Assembly (NCBI RefSeq): GCF_000156575.1
Contig: NZ_GG666045.1
Span: 88,756 to 152,755 of the forward strand
Length of the DNA: 64,000 nucleotides
Direction of reading: 5' to 3'
Source: Anaerococcus lactolyticus ATCC 51172
GTDB taxonomy: Bacteria > Bacillota > Clostridia > Tissierellales > Peptoniphilaceae
Below, one piece after another: positions 35,399 through 44,829 of this stretch. The notes below the pieces were generated by a model that was not told the DNA's origin, ran no database searches, and saw only the letters and a program-made list of their open reading frames with translations. The first letter of the stretch is position 1, and every line of letters begins with the position of its first letter. The position numbers and the translations under genes were made by a program.

Positions 35399-37205
35399 GA
35401 TTTTTATTGAAGAATTAAATATAAAATCTTTTGGTAAATTTCAAGACAAAACAATAAGGTTGAATCCATCTTTTAATCTAATATATGGGCTTAATGAATC
35501 TGGAAAAACTACTTTAAAAAATTTCATAGAAGGAATGTTCTACGGTTTTGATGAGGGGAAATTAAGAACTAGTTTTTCAAATAAAAGAGAAATTTATAGA
35601 CCAAAATCGTCTTACGTCTATGCAGGGGAAATGAAGCTAACAAAAGATGGAGATAGGTTTCTTTTGTATAGGGACTTTGATAGTGGCGATTACAGGGTCA
35701 CAAACTTAAGTGAAAATAAAGAAGTTGATCTAAAAAAATCAGACCTAAACGCTCCAGGTAAGTATTTTCTAGGTGTAGATTATGATATTTATAAAGCTTA
35801 TATCTCATCAGAACAAATTCAAAAGATAAGCACCGATAGCAAGAAAAAAATCCTAGAAAAACTTTCAGCAAATGATATAGATTATAATTTTTCTATAAAA
35901 AAATCTTTGGAAATACTTGATAATAGGCTAAAAGAGCTTGGAACGGAAAGAGCCTACACAAAGCCTTACTATAAGACAAAAGAAAAAATAGAAATTCTTC
36001 AAGAAAGAATATCAGAAATTGATAGGCTAAAAAAAGATTTTTATAAATCTTATCAAAAATTAGATGAGGATAGGAATCTTTTAACTAGGTATGAACAAGA
36101 ATGTGAGCATAAAAAGAAATTAAACCAAACCTACAATAAAAGAAGATCGGACGAAAATTTCAAGTCTTACCAAAATTGGTCCAATAAACTTTTTAATATT
36201 GATAGAGAATTAGAATCTTACGATGATATAAAATTTCTAGAAAAAGATAAGATAGACTTTGTAGATGATAATAGAGATTATAAATTAATTTATATCCTTA
36301 CAATACTTGTACTAATTTTGATTGCGATAATATTTAGTAAATTTTTCATCTTGCTATTTACTATTCCTTTTATTTATCTTATTTTTAACGAAAGTTACAA
36401 AGATGAAGGAAAGATTGCATCTGAGTATAATAATTTAAGGCATCGATTTAATGAATATGGAAGTCTTATTTCTGAAAGAGAAAAAATCGTGGAAGTCCTT
36501 GATATATTAAAAAAGCAGGATTTAGATTCCAATCAAGATGTAGATGATATTGATTTTAACTTTAGCGCTTATGATAATTTAAAAGAATTAAATGATATTT
36601 CAAACCTTGAAAAAGAAATAAAAGATTTAAGTGCCATTATCCATGTTAGGGAAAAAAATCTTTTATCAATTGACAATATCTTACAAGATGAAGCAACCTT
36701 GAGGGATGAGTTTAACTATCAAACTGAAAAGTTTAATAAGATTAAGGAAGAAATAGAAGCTATAAATCTTGCTAAGAATATGATTTTACAAATTTCAGAT
36801 GAAAATAAGGCAGATATTCATAAGTTAAATAATGATATTAAGAATATTTTAGCTGAATCAAGCAAATCAAAGTTAGATATAAGTTTTGATAATAATTTAG
36901 ATATTAATATTAAGGATAAATTAAATTTCACATACACTGATGATCAGTTATCTAAGGGATGTTATGACCAGGTGAACCTTGCGATGAAGCTTAGTGTGGC
37001 AAAAGAAAGTATAAAAGATTCGTTTTTGATTTTTGATGATGCCTTTATAAATTATGATATTGAAAGGTTAAGAAGATTTTTATACTTAATTCTCGATGAA
37101 TCTTTATCTAGGCAAATAATTTATTTTACATGTCATAAGAGAGAAGAAGAGTTTTTTGAAGCTGAAAATATATATGTGAATTTTATACAGTTGGGGGATC
37201 AATGA
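35391..37205 (+). CDS. YhaN/SbcC-like AAA ATPase with internal membrane helices
   Basis: The 604-residue protein has an N-terminal half of an SMC-like ATPase with Walker A GLNESGKTT near 35, coiled coil (about 180-250), two adjacent hydrophobic helices (about 303-335) of the YhaN type, more coiled coil, and a C-terminal half with SKGCYDQVNLAMKLS (signature) and SFLIFDDAF (Walker B). It is clearly shorter than Bacillus YhaN. ATG at 35391 is used; an in-frame start at 35370 lies inside the previous gene. It is the partner of the exonuclease gene upstream and overlaps the next gene as ATGA. Confidence 0.85.
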   Translation: MTRIFIEELNIKSFGKFQDKTIRLNPSFNLIYGLNESGKTTLKNFIEGMFYGFDEGKLRTSFSNKREIYRPKSSYVYAGEMKLTKDGDRFLLYRDFDSGDYRVTNLSENKEVDLKKSDLNAPGKYFLGVDYDIYKAYISSEQIQKISTDSKKKILEKLSANDIDYNFSIKKSLEILDNRLKELGTERAYTKPYYKTKEKIEILQERISEIDRLKKDFYKSYQKLDEDRNLLTRYEQECEHKKKLNQTYNKRRSDENFKSYQNWSNKLFNIDRELESYDDIKFLEKDKIDFVDDNRDYKLIYILTILVLILIAIIFSKFFILLFTIPFIYLIFNESYKDEGKIASEYNNLRHRFNEYGSLISEREKIVEVLDILKKQDLDSNQDVDDIDFNFSAYDNLKELNDISNLEKEIKDLSAIIHVREKNLLSIDNILQDEATLRDEFNYQTEKFNKIKEEIEAINLAKNMILQISDENKADIHKLNNDIKNILAESSKSKLDISFDNNLDINIKDKLNFTYTDDQLSKGCYDQVNLAMKLSVAKESIKDSFLIFDDAFINYDIERLRRFLYLILDESLSRQIIYFTCHKREEEFFEAENIYVNFIQLGDQ

Positions 37206-37882
37206 TATATGCTCTGGCAGACCTTCATTTAGATTATACAGAAGCAAAATCTATGGAGGTTTTTGGCGAAGCCTGGAAAAATTACCAGGAAAAAATCTTT
37301 GCAAATTGGAAAAATAAAATAAAAGAAGAAGACACAGTCTTAGTGCCAGGTGACATTTCTTGGGCGATGGATATAAAAAATGCCGAAATTGATTTAGCCA
37401 AAATTGATAAGCTCCCTGGTAAAAAGATTTTGATGAAGGGTAATCATGATTTTTGGTGGTCTTCGCTAAATAAACTCAACCAACTTGGTCTAGAAACAAT
37501 AGAGTTTTTACAAAATAATTCTTTCGAAGTTGAAGATTATTTAATTTGCGGAACTAGGGGTTGGATCAGTAGAGATAGTAGGGATTTTACTGACCATGAT
37601 GAAAAGATTTATAAAAGAGAACTTCTAAGGCTTGAAAATTCTATTAGAAGCACAAAGTCTGATAAAAAACTTATTATTAATCTTCACTACCCACCAATAA
37701 ACGCTGACGGATCGTTGAATGAATTTTTTGATTTGGCCAAGGAGTTTAAAGCCCACACGCTTATTTATGGCCATCTTCATGGCAATGGGCACAGATTAAT
37801 TAAGGAAGGAATATTTGAAGGGGTCAAATTGGTTTGCGTATCAGGCGACTATGTTGATTTTGACCCGGTTAGGATAGGATAA
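37202..37882 (+). CDS. Metallophosphoesterase (YkuE/calcineurin-like)
   Basis: The 226-residue protein has ALADLHLD (D-x-H), VPGDISW, MKGNHDFWW and YGHLHGNGH, a full set of metal ligands of the calcineurin-like fold. Small bacterial proteins of this type have unknown substrates. Translation is coupled to the ATPase gene before it by a 4-base overlap and to the CYTH gene after it by 1 base. Confidence 0.85.
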   Translation: MIYALADLHLDYTEAKSMEVFGEAWKNYQEKIFANWKNKIKEEDTVLVPGDISWAMDIKNAEIDLAKIDKLPGKKILMKGNHDFWWSSLNKLNQLGLETIEFLQNNSFEVEDYLICGTRGWISRDSRDFTDHDEKIYKRELLRLENSIRSTKSDKKLIINLHYPPINADGSLNEFFDLAKEFKAHTLIYGHLHGNGHRLIKEGIFEGVKLVCVSGDYVDFDPVRIG

Positions 37883-38406
37883 TGCAAAGAGAAATTGAAG
37901 TAAAAGTTTTAAATATTGTACCAAAAGAAATGGAAGAAAAATTACTAAGCCTTGGGGCTGAGAAATTATCTAGGGAGTTTCAGACAAATTATACTTTTGA
38001 ACCTACAGATGGTGAGTTTAAAAAAGGCTACCTAAGAATAAGAGAAAGCCAAATTGATGGCAAGAAAAATCCGATTGAATTAACTTTTAAAGAAGTAAAA
38101 AACGACAGAGATGTTAGGATTAATAACGAATTTACAGTTCATATTGATTCTGTAGCTATGATGACTTCTATCTTAGATAAGATGGGTATAAAATTAAAAT
38201 ATAAGGGAGAAAAGGAAAGAATATCTTACAGGTATAAGGGACAAAGATTTGATATAGATACTTGGGATAAAAATACTTATCCATATCCTTATATGGAAAT
38301 TGAATTTACAAATCAATCAAAGATAGATGAAATTATTAACGATTTAGGCATTGAAAAGAGCATGGTTACAACAAAGTCAATATCAGATTTAATAAATGAA
38401 TTATAA
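37882..38406 (+). CDS. CYTH-domain protein (class IV adenylate cyclase-like)
   Basis: The 174-residue protein opens with the CYTH hallmark REIEVKVL (E-x-E-x-K) and has more tunnel residues in YLRIRES, ELTFKEV and YMEIEF. Members hydrolyse inorganic tri-phosphate, thiamine triphosphate, or act as adenylate cyclase. The specific reaction cannot be told. It is last in the run of overlapping genes from 33819. Confidence 0.85.
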   Translation: MQREIEVKVLNIVPKEMEEKLLSLGAEKLSREFQTNYTFEPTDGEFKKGYLRIRESQIDGKKNPIELTFKEVKNDRDVRINNEFTVHIDSVAMMTSILDKMGIKLKYKGEKERISYRYKGQRFDIDTWDKNTYPYPYMEIEFTNQSKIDEIINDLGIEKSMVTTKSISDLINEL

Positions 38407-38408
38407 TT

Positions 38409-38436
38409 TTGACAGATAGAAATATACTGGTATAAT
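38409..38436 (+). promoter_or_regulatory. Promoter of the pyrimidine operon
   Basis: TTGACA (38409-38414) and TATAAT (38431-38436), 16 bases apart, lie 23 bases before pyrB. There is no room for a PyrR attenuator leader between promoter and gene. Confidence 0.8.
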
Positions 38437-38459
38437 TTAAAAAAATCTAAGGAGAAAGT

Positions 38460-39386
38460 ATGATTTCTATAAAAAATTTATTAAATTCGCACGATTTGAC
38501 AAAAAAAGATTTGCTCGAAATTATCGAACTAGGAAATGCTATTTATAAGAGTCCAGCCGATTTTTCTCATTCAGCAGATGGGAAGTTATTGGGGACTCTT
38601 TTTTTTGAGCCTTCAACCAGGACTAGATTATCTTTTGAATCTGCCATGCTAAGGTTAGGAGGATCTGTAGTAGGATTTTCTGATGCGAGTGTATCATCTG
38701 CTAAAAAGGGAGAGAGCTTACAAGATACAGTTAAAACTGTTAGCCAGTATGCTGATATTATCGCTATGCGTCACCCACAAGAAGGTGCTGCCTACCTTGC
38801 AAGCCTTGCAGCTGATTGCCCAATTATAAATGCAGGTGATGGTGGCCATCAACATCCAACCCAAACCCTAACAGATATGCTTACAATTAGCAATTACAAA
38901 GAAAGTTTTGAAAACCACGTTATAGGTATCTGTGGCGACCTCAAATACGGTAGGACTGTTCACTCATTGATTAAAATATTAAATCTTTTTGAGGGAAACA
39001 AATACATATTAATTTCTCCAGAAGAATTAAAGCTTCCACAATATGTAAAAGAAGAAGTTTTTGATGAAAATTCTCAGTATGAAGAAGTAAGAAGTCTTGA
39101 TGAAGTAATCGATAAGATTGATATTCTATATATGACAAGGATTCAAAGAGAAAGATTTTACTCTGATGCTCAATACACAAGACTAAAAGATTCATATCTT
39201 TTAGATAAGGAAAAAATGGAAAGGGCTAGGAAGGATATGATAGTTTTGCATCCACTTCCTAGAGTAAATGAAATTGCAAAAGAAGTCGATGATGATCCAA
39301 GAGCTGTTTATTTCAAACAGGCAAAATTTGGTATGTATGTTAGAATGGCACTTATTATAAAGTTATTGGAGGCAAATAATGATTGA
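38460..39386 (+). CDS. pyrB: Aspartate carbamoyltransferase catalytic chain
   Basis: PyrB joins carbamoyl phosphate and aspartate in de novo pyrimidine synthesis. The 308-residue enzyme has the carbamoyl-phosphate loop FFEPSTRTR near 49, the MRHPQEG segment, [12 protein letters not shown], and HPLPRVNEI near the end. All are standard for the family. The ATG is preceded by AAGGAGAAA. It overlaps pyrI by 8 bases, so it should form the E. coli-type complex with a regulatory chain. Confidence 0.97.
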   Translation: MISIKNLLNSHDLTKKDLLEIIELGNAIYKSPADFSHSADGKLLGTLFFEPSTRTRLSFESAMLRLGGSVVGFSDASVSSAKKGESLQDTVKTVSQYADIIAMRHPQEGAAYLASLAADCPIINAGDGGHQHPTQTLTDMLTISNYKESFENHVIGICGDLKYGRTVHSLIKILNLFEGNKYILISPEELKLPQYVKEEVFDENSQYEEVRSLDEVIDKIDILYMTRIQRERFYSDAQYTRLKDSYLLDKEKMERARKDMIVLHPLPRVNEIAKEVDDDPRAVYFKQAKFGMYVRMALIIKLLEANND

Positions 39387-39807
39387 GATTACAAGTATTA
39401 AAGACGGAATAGTAATAGACCATATTAGAGCAGGACTAGGAATGCAAATCTATAATCTTTTAGATTTAAAAGATTTAAAAGATGAAGTGGCAATAATTTT
39501 GAATGCTTCTTCAACAAGATTTGGCAAAAAAGATATATTAAAAATCGCAAACAATATTGATATAAACCTAGATGCTGTTTCAATTATAGACCCAACAGCA
39601 ACTGTTAATATCATTGAAAATGAAAAAGTAGTTAAGAAACTAGAATTAAAGCTACCTGAAAAAGCAATTGATATTTTAACTTGTCAAAATCCAAAATGTG
39701 TATCAACAACTGAAAGGGAAGTTCAAAGTGAATTTATCCTTATAAATAAGGAAGAAAAGACCTATAAGTGTGCCTTCTGTGGTCACATTTATGATGTGGA
39801 AGAATAA
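39379..39807 (+). CDS. pyrI: Aspartate carbamoyltransferase regulatory chain
   Basis: The 142-residue PyrI binds nucleotides in its N-terminal domain (about 1-95) and zinc in its C-terminal domain through four Cys: CQNPKC near 109-114 and CAFC near 135-138. It allows CTP/ATP control of PyrB. Among Firmicutes, clostridia and relatives have PyrI whereas Bacillus lacks it, which supports the proposed affiliation. Confidence 0.96.
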   Translation: MIEITSIKDGIVIDHIRAGLGMQIYNLLDLKDLKDEVAIILNASSTRFGKKDILKIANNIDINLDAVSIIDPTATVNIIENEKVVKKLELKLPEKAIDILTCQNPKCVSTTEREVQSEFILINKEEKTYKCAFCGHIYDVEE

Positions 39808-39809
39808 AG

Positions 39810-41003
39810 ATGAAGCAAATTTTTACCAAATTTTACGGCTTCGATGACGTAAAAATTTCTAAAAATGATCTTTATGTTGAAGACGGAATTATCGTAGAGA
39901 AATTTTCAAAGGAAGAAGCAGACGAGATTATTGATTGCAATAATCTCGCCTTGATGCCTTCTTTTACCGATATGCACGTTCATTTTAGGGATCCTGGTTT
40001 TACCTACAAGGAAGATTTAGAAACAGGTTCCTACGCTGCTCTAAAGGGTGGTTTTACTAATGTGCTTTTGATGGGAAATACCAAACCAACTGTATCAAGT
40101 CCAGAAATTTATGAAGATATTATGAAAAGGGGCAAAGATATAGACTTGATAGGTATTGATCAAGTTTATACTATAACAAAAAATTTTGATGGAAAAACTC
40201 TTGACCACTTGGATACCTTGCCAGAATCAGTAAAGTTTATTTCAGATGATGGACATGGTGTTGATGACGATGCCATAATGTATTTGGCTATGGTTAAGGC
40301 AAAAAAACTTGGCGTAAATATGACTTTGCACGAAGAAGTTGCTAAAGTTTCTGCCATTGATTATGAAGTAGCAGAAGATGCTATGACCCTTCGTGATTGT
40401 TACTATGCTTATAAACTTGATATGCCAGTTCATTTTTCCCATGTTTCTACCAAGGGGGCAATGACTGCAATCAAGTATTTTAAGGACTTGGGTGCTAAAA
40501 TAACCTGTGAAGTAACTCCTCACCACCTATATTTTTCTGAAAAAACTAGAGATGAAATGAAGGTAAATCCTCCTATAAGGAGGGAAGAAGACAGGCAGTT
40601 TTTGCTAAAGATGATTAAGGAAGGCTATGTTGATGCAATATCAACTGATCACGCTCCACATTCTGCTGAAGAAAAGAAAAATGGGGCGCCAGGTTTTATT
40701 GGAATTGAGACAGCCTTTTCTACCTGTTATGAAGTTTTAGTAAAGTCTGGAATAATTTCTTTAAATCAATTAGTTAAGATAATGTCTACAAGGCCATCAG
40801 AACTTTTAAATATTAAAAAAGGTAAGTTAGAGCCTGGATATATGGCTGATTTTACCTTAGTTGACCTTGATAAATCTTATGAATATAAGGAAGAAGATAT
40901 TCTATCTAAGTCTAAAAATTCACTTATGATTGGAAAGACACTTTATGGTTCAATTGAAAGAGTTTATAGGGGAGGAGAGTTAAAATATGAAAATAATAGA
41001 TAA
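39810..41003 (+). CDS. pyrC: Dihydroorotase
   Basis: The 397-residue amidohydrolase closes carbamoyl-aspartate to dihydroorotate. Zinc ligands appear in [10 protein letters not shown] (near 54-63), with further His in PVHFSHV and VTPHHLYF, and the Asp in [22 protein letters not shown] is the usual C-terminal segment. It is type I (PyrC class with HxHxRDPG). It overlaps pyrF by 17 bases. Confidence 0.96.
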   Translation: MKQIFTKFYGFDDVKISKNDLYVEDGIIVEKFSKEEADEIIDCNNLALMPSFTDMHVHFRDPGFTYKEDLETGSYAALKGGFTNVLLMGNTKPTVSSPEIYEDIMKRGKDIDLIGIDQVYTITKNFDGKTLDHLDTLPESVKFISDDGHGVDDDAIMYLAMVKAKKLGVNMTLHEEVAKVSAIDYEVAEDAMTLRDCYYAYKLDMPVHFSHVSTKGAMTAIKYFKDLGAKITCEVTPHHLYFSEKTRDEMKVNPPIRREEDRQFLLKMIKEGYVDAISTDHAPHSAEEKKNGAPGFIGIETAFSTCYEVLVKSGIISLNQLVKIMSTRPSELLNIKKGKLEPGYMADFTLVDLDKSYEYKEEDILSKSKNSLMIGKTLYGSIERVYRGGELKYENNR

Positions 41004-41850
41004 ATTATATGATAGAGTCGAGAAATTAGGCTTTGTTTGTGTAGGTCTTGATACTTCTATGGATTATATTCCTGATTCTATGAAGGATGGAAAATCAATT
41101 CATGATGCAATTTTTGCCTATAACAAGGAAATTATTGATGCGACTAAGGATGTATGTGCTATTTATAAGCTCCAAATTGCCTATTACGAGTCTTATGGAC
41201 TTGAAGGCATGCTTGCCTATAAAAATACTTTGGACTACCTTAGGAGTTTAGATTTATTAACTATCGGAGATGTTAAAAGAAGTGATATAGCTGCATCTGC
41301 AACCATGTATGCTAAGGCTCATTTTGAAGGAGACTTTGAAGTTGATTTCATGACCCTAAACCCATACATGGGTATGGATTCAATTTCTCCATACCTACCT
41401 TACTTAGAGTCAGGTAAAAAAGGAATTTTTGTTCTTTTAAGAACTTCAAATCCAGGTGCCAATGACTTTGAAGTCCTAAAAACAAAGGGTGAAGAACTTT
41501 TTTATACAATTGGTGATAAGCTTAAGGAAGTAAATGATAATTATATAGGAGAGTCTGGTTTCGGTCCAGTCGGCTTGGTTGTAGGCGCAACCCACAGCGA
41601 AGAAGTAGAAAAAATTAGAAAAAGATATGATAAGATGTTTTTCTTAATACCTGGTTTTGGGGCGCAAGCTGCTGATAGTTTGAATGTTTATAATCTCATG
41701 ATCAAGTTAAATGCAGGCGTTGTAAACTCATCTCGTGCCATACTTAAAAATTGGATGAATTTTGAAGATGGTAAGACAAATGTTGGCAAATATGCCAGAG
41801 AAAAAACAATAGAAACTTATAAGGAAATAGCAAAAAATGCAAACCTATAG
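40987..41850 (+). CDS. pyrF: Orotidine 5'-phosphate decarboxylase (type 2)
   Basis: The 287-residue enzyme turns OMP into UMP. The signature [14 protein letters not shown] holds the catalytic Lys-Asp pair (near 97-101), and [11 protein letters not shown] at the N-terminus and VVGATHSEE later agree with the longer type 2 family. GGGGAGGAG lies before the ATG. It overlaps both neighbours. Confidence 0.95.
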   Translation: MKIIDKLYDRVEKLGFVCVGLDTSMDYIPDSMKDGKSIHDAIFAYNKEIIDATKDVCAIYKLQIAYYESYGLEGMLAYKNTLDYLRSLDLLTIGDVKRSDIAASATMYAKAHFEGDFEVDFMTLNPYMGMDSISPYLPYLESGKKGIFVLLRTSNPGANDFEVLKTKGEELFYTIGDKLKEVNDNYIGESGFGPVGLVVGATHSEEVEKIRKRYDKMFFLIPGFGAQAADSLNVYNLMIKLNAGVVNSSRAILKNWMNFEDGKTNVGKYAREKTIETYKEIAKNANL

Positions 41851-42556
41851 ACCGTGCAAAGTTTTGGAAAATATTGAAATAGCTCCAGGTATTCTTAAGA
41901 TTAGCCTTGGTATAAATTTAAATGCTAAACCAGGACAGTTTTTTATGCTAAGAGCAGATTCCTTCAGGCAAGACCCACTCCTTGCTAGACCTTTTGGTGT
42001 TTGTGAACAAATAGATGGTAAGTTAGTTTTTTTGGTTCAAGTTGTTGGTAAGGGTACAAGACTAATAGCAGACCTTAATGAAGGCGATGGGGTTTCTATC
42101 TTAGGCCCACTTGGCAAGGGATTTGAAAAAACAAATGATAAAAAAATTGCTATAGTAGCTGGTGGTATAGGTATCGCACCACTTTTAGAATTAGCTAAAA
42201 ACTTAGATACAAAAGCTGATTTTTACGCGGGTTTTGCAGATGAACCTTATTTTGTTGATGAATTTACATCTTATGTAAATAAAGTTGTGACAAGTTCTGA
42301 AAAAAAAGAAGGAAAATTCATCTTAGATAAATTAAATCCTGATGATTATGATTTAATTTATGCTTGTGGACCAAATCTGATGTTAAAGGCTCTTTGTGAG
42401 AAAAATACAAGGGCAAAGATTCAGATTTCAATGGAAGCCCATATGGGATGTGGAATTGGGGCTTGCTTGGGATGTACTATTGAAGATGTAAATGGTGATT
42501 TTATCAGAGTTTGTAAAGATGGACCAGTTTTCGCTGCAGAAAGGATATTTAAATGA
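41837..42556 (+). CDS. pyrK: Dihydroorotate dehydrogenase electron-transfer subunit
   Basis: The 239-residue PyrK carries FAD and a [2Fe-2S] cluster and passes electrons from dihydroorotate to NAD+. An FAD-binding segment [10 protein letters not shown], an NAD-binding [12 protein letters not shown], and the cluster Cys in [11 protein letters not shown] plus VCKDG are visible. It forms the class 1B enzyme with the pyrD product encoded 4 bases into its end. Confidence 0.96.
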   Translation: MQTYRPCKVLENIEIAPGILKISLGINLNAKPGQFFMLRADSFRQDPLLARPFGVCEQIDGKLVFLVQVVGKGTRLIADLNEGDGVSILGPLGKGFEKTNDKKIAIVAGGIGIAPLLELAKNLDTKADFYAGFADEPYFVDEFTSYVNKVVTSSEKKEGKFILDKLNPDDYDLIYACGPNLMLKALCEKNTRAKIQISMEAHMGCGIGACLGCTIEDVNGDFIRVCKDGPVFAAERIFK

Positions 42557-43452
42557 GCTTAAAAGTAAATATAGGAGGCGTTGAATTTAAAAATCCAGTC
42601 ATTGCTGCAAGTGGCACCTTTGGTTTTGGTGAAGAATTTAAAGACTACATAGACTTAAATAAATTAGGCGGAATTTCATCTAAGGGTCTAACTATAAGAA
42701 AAAATCTCGGAAATCCAGGCATAAGAATTTACGAAACACCTGCTGGTATTATGAACTCAATAGGACTTCAAAATCCTGGTGTCGATCATTTTATTGAAAA
42801 CGAATTAGTTTTCATGAGAAAATATGACACTGTTGTAATAGCAAACCTGGGTGGCCATTCTTATGATGATTATATCCAAGGGGCGAAAAAGCTTGATAAA
42901 GCAGATATTGACATGATTGAGCTTAATATTTCTTGCCCAAACCTAAAAGAAGGGGGCATGGCTTTTGGGACAGACCCTCATAAAGCTAGGGAAGTAATAA
43001 GTCTTGTAAGGGCAGAAACCAAGCATCCATTAATTGTAAAACTTTCACCAAATGTGACCCACATAGGAGAGTTTGCGAAAATAGCCGAAGAATGTGGGGC
43101 AGATGCAGTTTCCCTCGTCAATACTTTTAACGCCATGGCAGTGGATATTAGAAAAAGAAAATTTGTGTTTAATAATAAAACTGCTGGTCTTTCTGGTCCA
43201 GCCATTAAGCCAATTGCCATAAGAATGACTTATGAGGTGGCCAAAGCTGTTGATATACCAGTCATTGCTATGGGTGGAATTATGAATGTTGAAGACTGCC
43301 TTGAATTTATGATGGTAGGTGCGAATGCAGTCCAAGTTGGAACAGCAAATTTTTCAAAACTCGAAACTATGATTGAAATAATTGATAATCTTGAAAAATA
43401 TTGTTCTGATAACAATATTAATGACATTAATGATATAGTTGGAATATTATAG
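42553..43452 (+). CDS. pyrD: Dihydroorotate dehydrogenase, class 1B catalytic subunit
   Basis: The 299-residue FMN enzyme has NPVIAASGTFGFG near the start, the catalytic Cys in ELNISCPN near 130, LVNTFNAMAVD, and the FMN phosphate site IPVIAMGGIMN and GANAVQVGTAN. Cys as the base and a PyrK partner define class 1B (NAD-dependent). Confidence 0.97.
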   Translation: MSLKVNIGGVEFKNPVIAASGTFGFGEEFKDYIDLNKLGGISSKGLTIRKNLGNPGIRIYETPAGIMNSIGLQNPGVDHFIENELVFMRKYDTVVIANLGGHSYDDYIQGAKKLDKADIDMIELNISCPNLKEGGMAFGTDPHKAREVISLVRAETKHPLIVKLSPNVTHIGEFAKIAEECGADAVSLVNTFNAMAVDIRKRKFVFNNKTAGLSGPAIKPIAIRMTYEVAKAVDIPVIAMGGIMNVEDCLEFMMVGANAVQVGTANFSKLETMIEIIDNLEKYCSDNNINDINDIVGIL

Positions 43453-43460
43453 GAGAAAAA

Positions 43461-44039
43461 ATGGAAAAAACAATAGAATTATTAAAAAAATCTAATGCCT
43501 TACTTGAGGGACATTTTATCTTATCTAGTGGAAAACACTCTGATAAGTATGTGCAATGTGCAAAATTAATCCAAAATCCAAAGTATTGTGAGGAAGTTGC
43601 AAAAATTATTGCAGATAAAGTAAAACAAGCAGGTATAAAGGTAGATCTTTGTGTTGGACCTGCTATGGGCGGAATAATTATTGCTTATGAAGTGGCTAGG
43701 GCTCTAGGTGTTGATGCCATATTTACTGAAAGAGAAAATAATGAAATGACTCTAAGACGTGGTTTTGAAATTAAGGAAGGACAAAAAGTTATAATTGTTG
43801 AGGATGTAATAACAACAGGCAAGTCCTCTTTTGAAACAGTTGATGTTATAAAAGCTCATGGTGGTGATGTAGTAGCCCTCACTTCTATAGTAAATAGGTC
43901 ACATGAAGATGAAATAAACGGGCTTCCACTTATCTCAGCAGTCAAAATTGAGGTAAATGCATGGGATCCTGATGATTTACCAGAGCATTTAAAAGACATA
44001 CCAGCCGTCAAGCCTGGTTCAAGAAAAATGAAAGCTTGA
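43461..44039 (+). CDS. pyrE: Orotate phosphoribosyltransferase
   Basis: The 192-residue enzyme couples orotate to PRPP. The PRPP-binding motif VIIVEDVITTGKSS is near 110-123, with FILSSGKHSDKYVQ near the start and GPAMGGIIIAYE. It is the last gene of the pyr operon. There is no pyrR, carA or carB in the window. Confidence 0.96.
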   Translation: MEKTIELLKKSNALLEGHFILSSGKHSDKYVQCAKLIQNPKYCEEVAKIIADKVKQAGIKVDLCVGPAMGGIIIAYEVARALGVDAIFTERENNEMTLRRGFEIKEGQKVIIVEDVITTGKSSFETVDVIKAHGGDVVALTSIVNRSHEDEINGLPLISAVKIEVNAWDPDDLPEHLKDIPAVKPGSRKMKA

Positions 44040-44098
44040 TAAATAGAGCATTAAGCATATAATTTTATTAATATATATTTTATATATAAGGGAGACTT

Positions 44099-44815
44099 AT
44101 GGTATATAAAAAGAAATGGATTAATAATTTTATATTCTTGATGCTTTTAATTTTACCTTTTTTTGCATTATCAAATATTTCTTTTGCAAGTGAAGCAAAG
44201 GTAAACAGAAGGGAGACCCTTTTACTGGGCTTAAAGCAGATTTCAGAAGAAGCCATGAATTTAAAAGACATGAGAGATATAAGATTTGATAAGTTAAGAA
44301 AAGATTTAGATGAATTTACTAAAAAGGGTTCTGAAAAAATTTCAGATAAAAATGATTTTTATCCCCTAAACCCAACTCAGTTTTCCTGTGAAGAACTAGG
44401 ATGGGGGCTTGCTGGTACAAACTTACTAGGCCTTCAAAAAGACTTTAAGGATGCAAGTGAGGAAGAGGGAGTAAATCCAATCCTACTTATGGCTATGGCT
44501 AAGCATGAAACAGGTAATGGAACAAGTGAGCTTTTTCTAAAAAAGAAAAATTTATTTGGATTCAATGCAGTTGACCACGACCCTTACAATTTAGCAACAG
44601 ATTTTACAAATGAAAGAGCCTCTATATTTACAGTTGCTAAACATTTGAAGAATGAATACTTAAACGAAGATGGCAAGTTTTATAATGGTATATCTACAAA
44701 TGGTATTGGCAAGCTTTATGCAACTGATCCTGATTGGTCAAAAAAAGTTGACTGGATGATGATTGAAGTTACAAGAGCAATGATTAGTAGCTATGAAGAA
44801 TATGAACAGAGATAG
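44099..44815 (+). CDS. Secreted glucosaminidase-family (peptidoglycan hydrolase) protein
   Basis: The 238-residue protein has a signal peptide (about 1-31, ending SNISFASEA). After a short linker comes a glucosaminidase-type domain with GVNPILLMAMAKHETGNG (Glu is the likely catalytic acid), KKKNLFGFNAVDHDP and YLNEDGKFYNG. It resembles the LytG/FlgJ-like N-acetylglucosaminidases that trim peptidoglycan. AGGGAGA precedes the ATG. It lies between the pyr operon and a GlgB-like gene 14 bases downstream. Confidence 0.85.
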   Translation: MVYKKKWINNFIFLMLLILPFFALSNISFASEAKVNRRETLLLGLKQISEEAMNLKDMRDIRFDKLRKDLDEFTKKGSEKISDKNDFYPLNPTQFSCEELGWGLAGTNLLGLQKDFKDASEEEGVNPILLMAMAKHETGNGTSELFLKKKNLFGFNAVDHDPYNLATDFTNERASIFTVAKHLKNEYLNEDGKFYNGISTNGIGKLYATDPDWSKKVDWMMIEVTRAMISSYEEYEQR

Positions 44816-44829
44816 AGAAAGGATAAGTA

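Noticed and set aside
38437..38459. A PyrR attenuator before pyrB
   Set aside because: Only 23 bases separate the -10 box from the start codon, too short for an attenuator.
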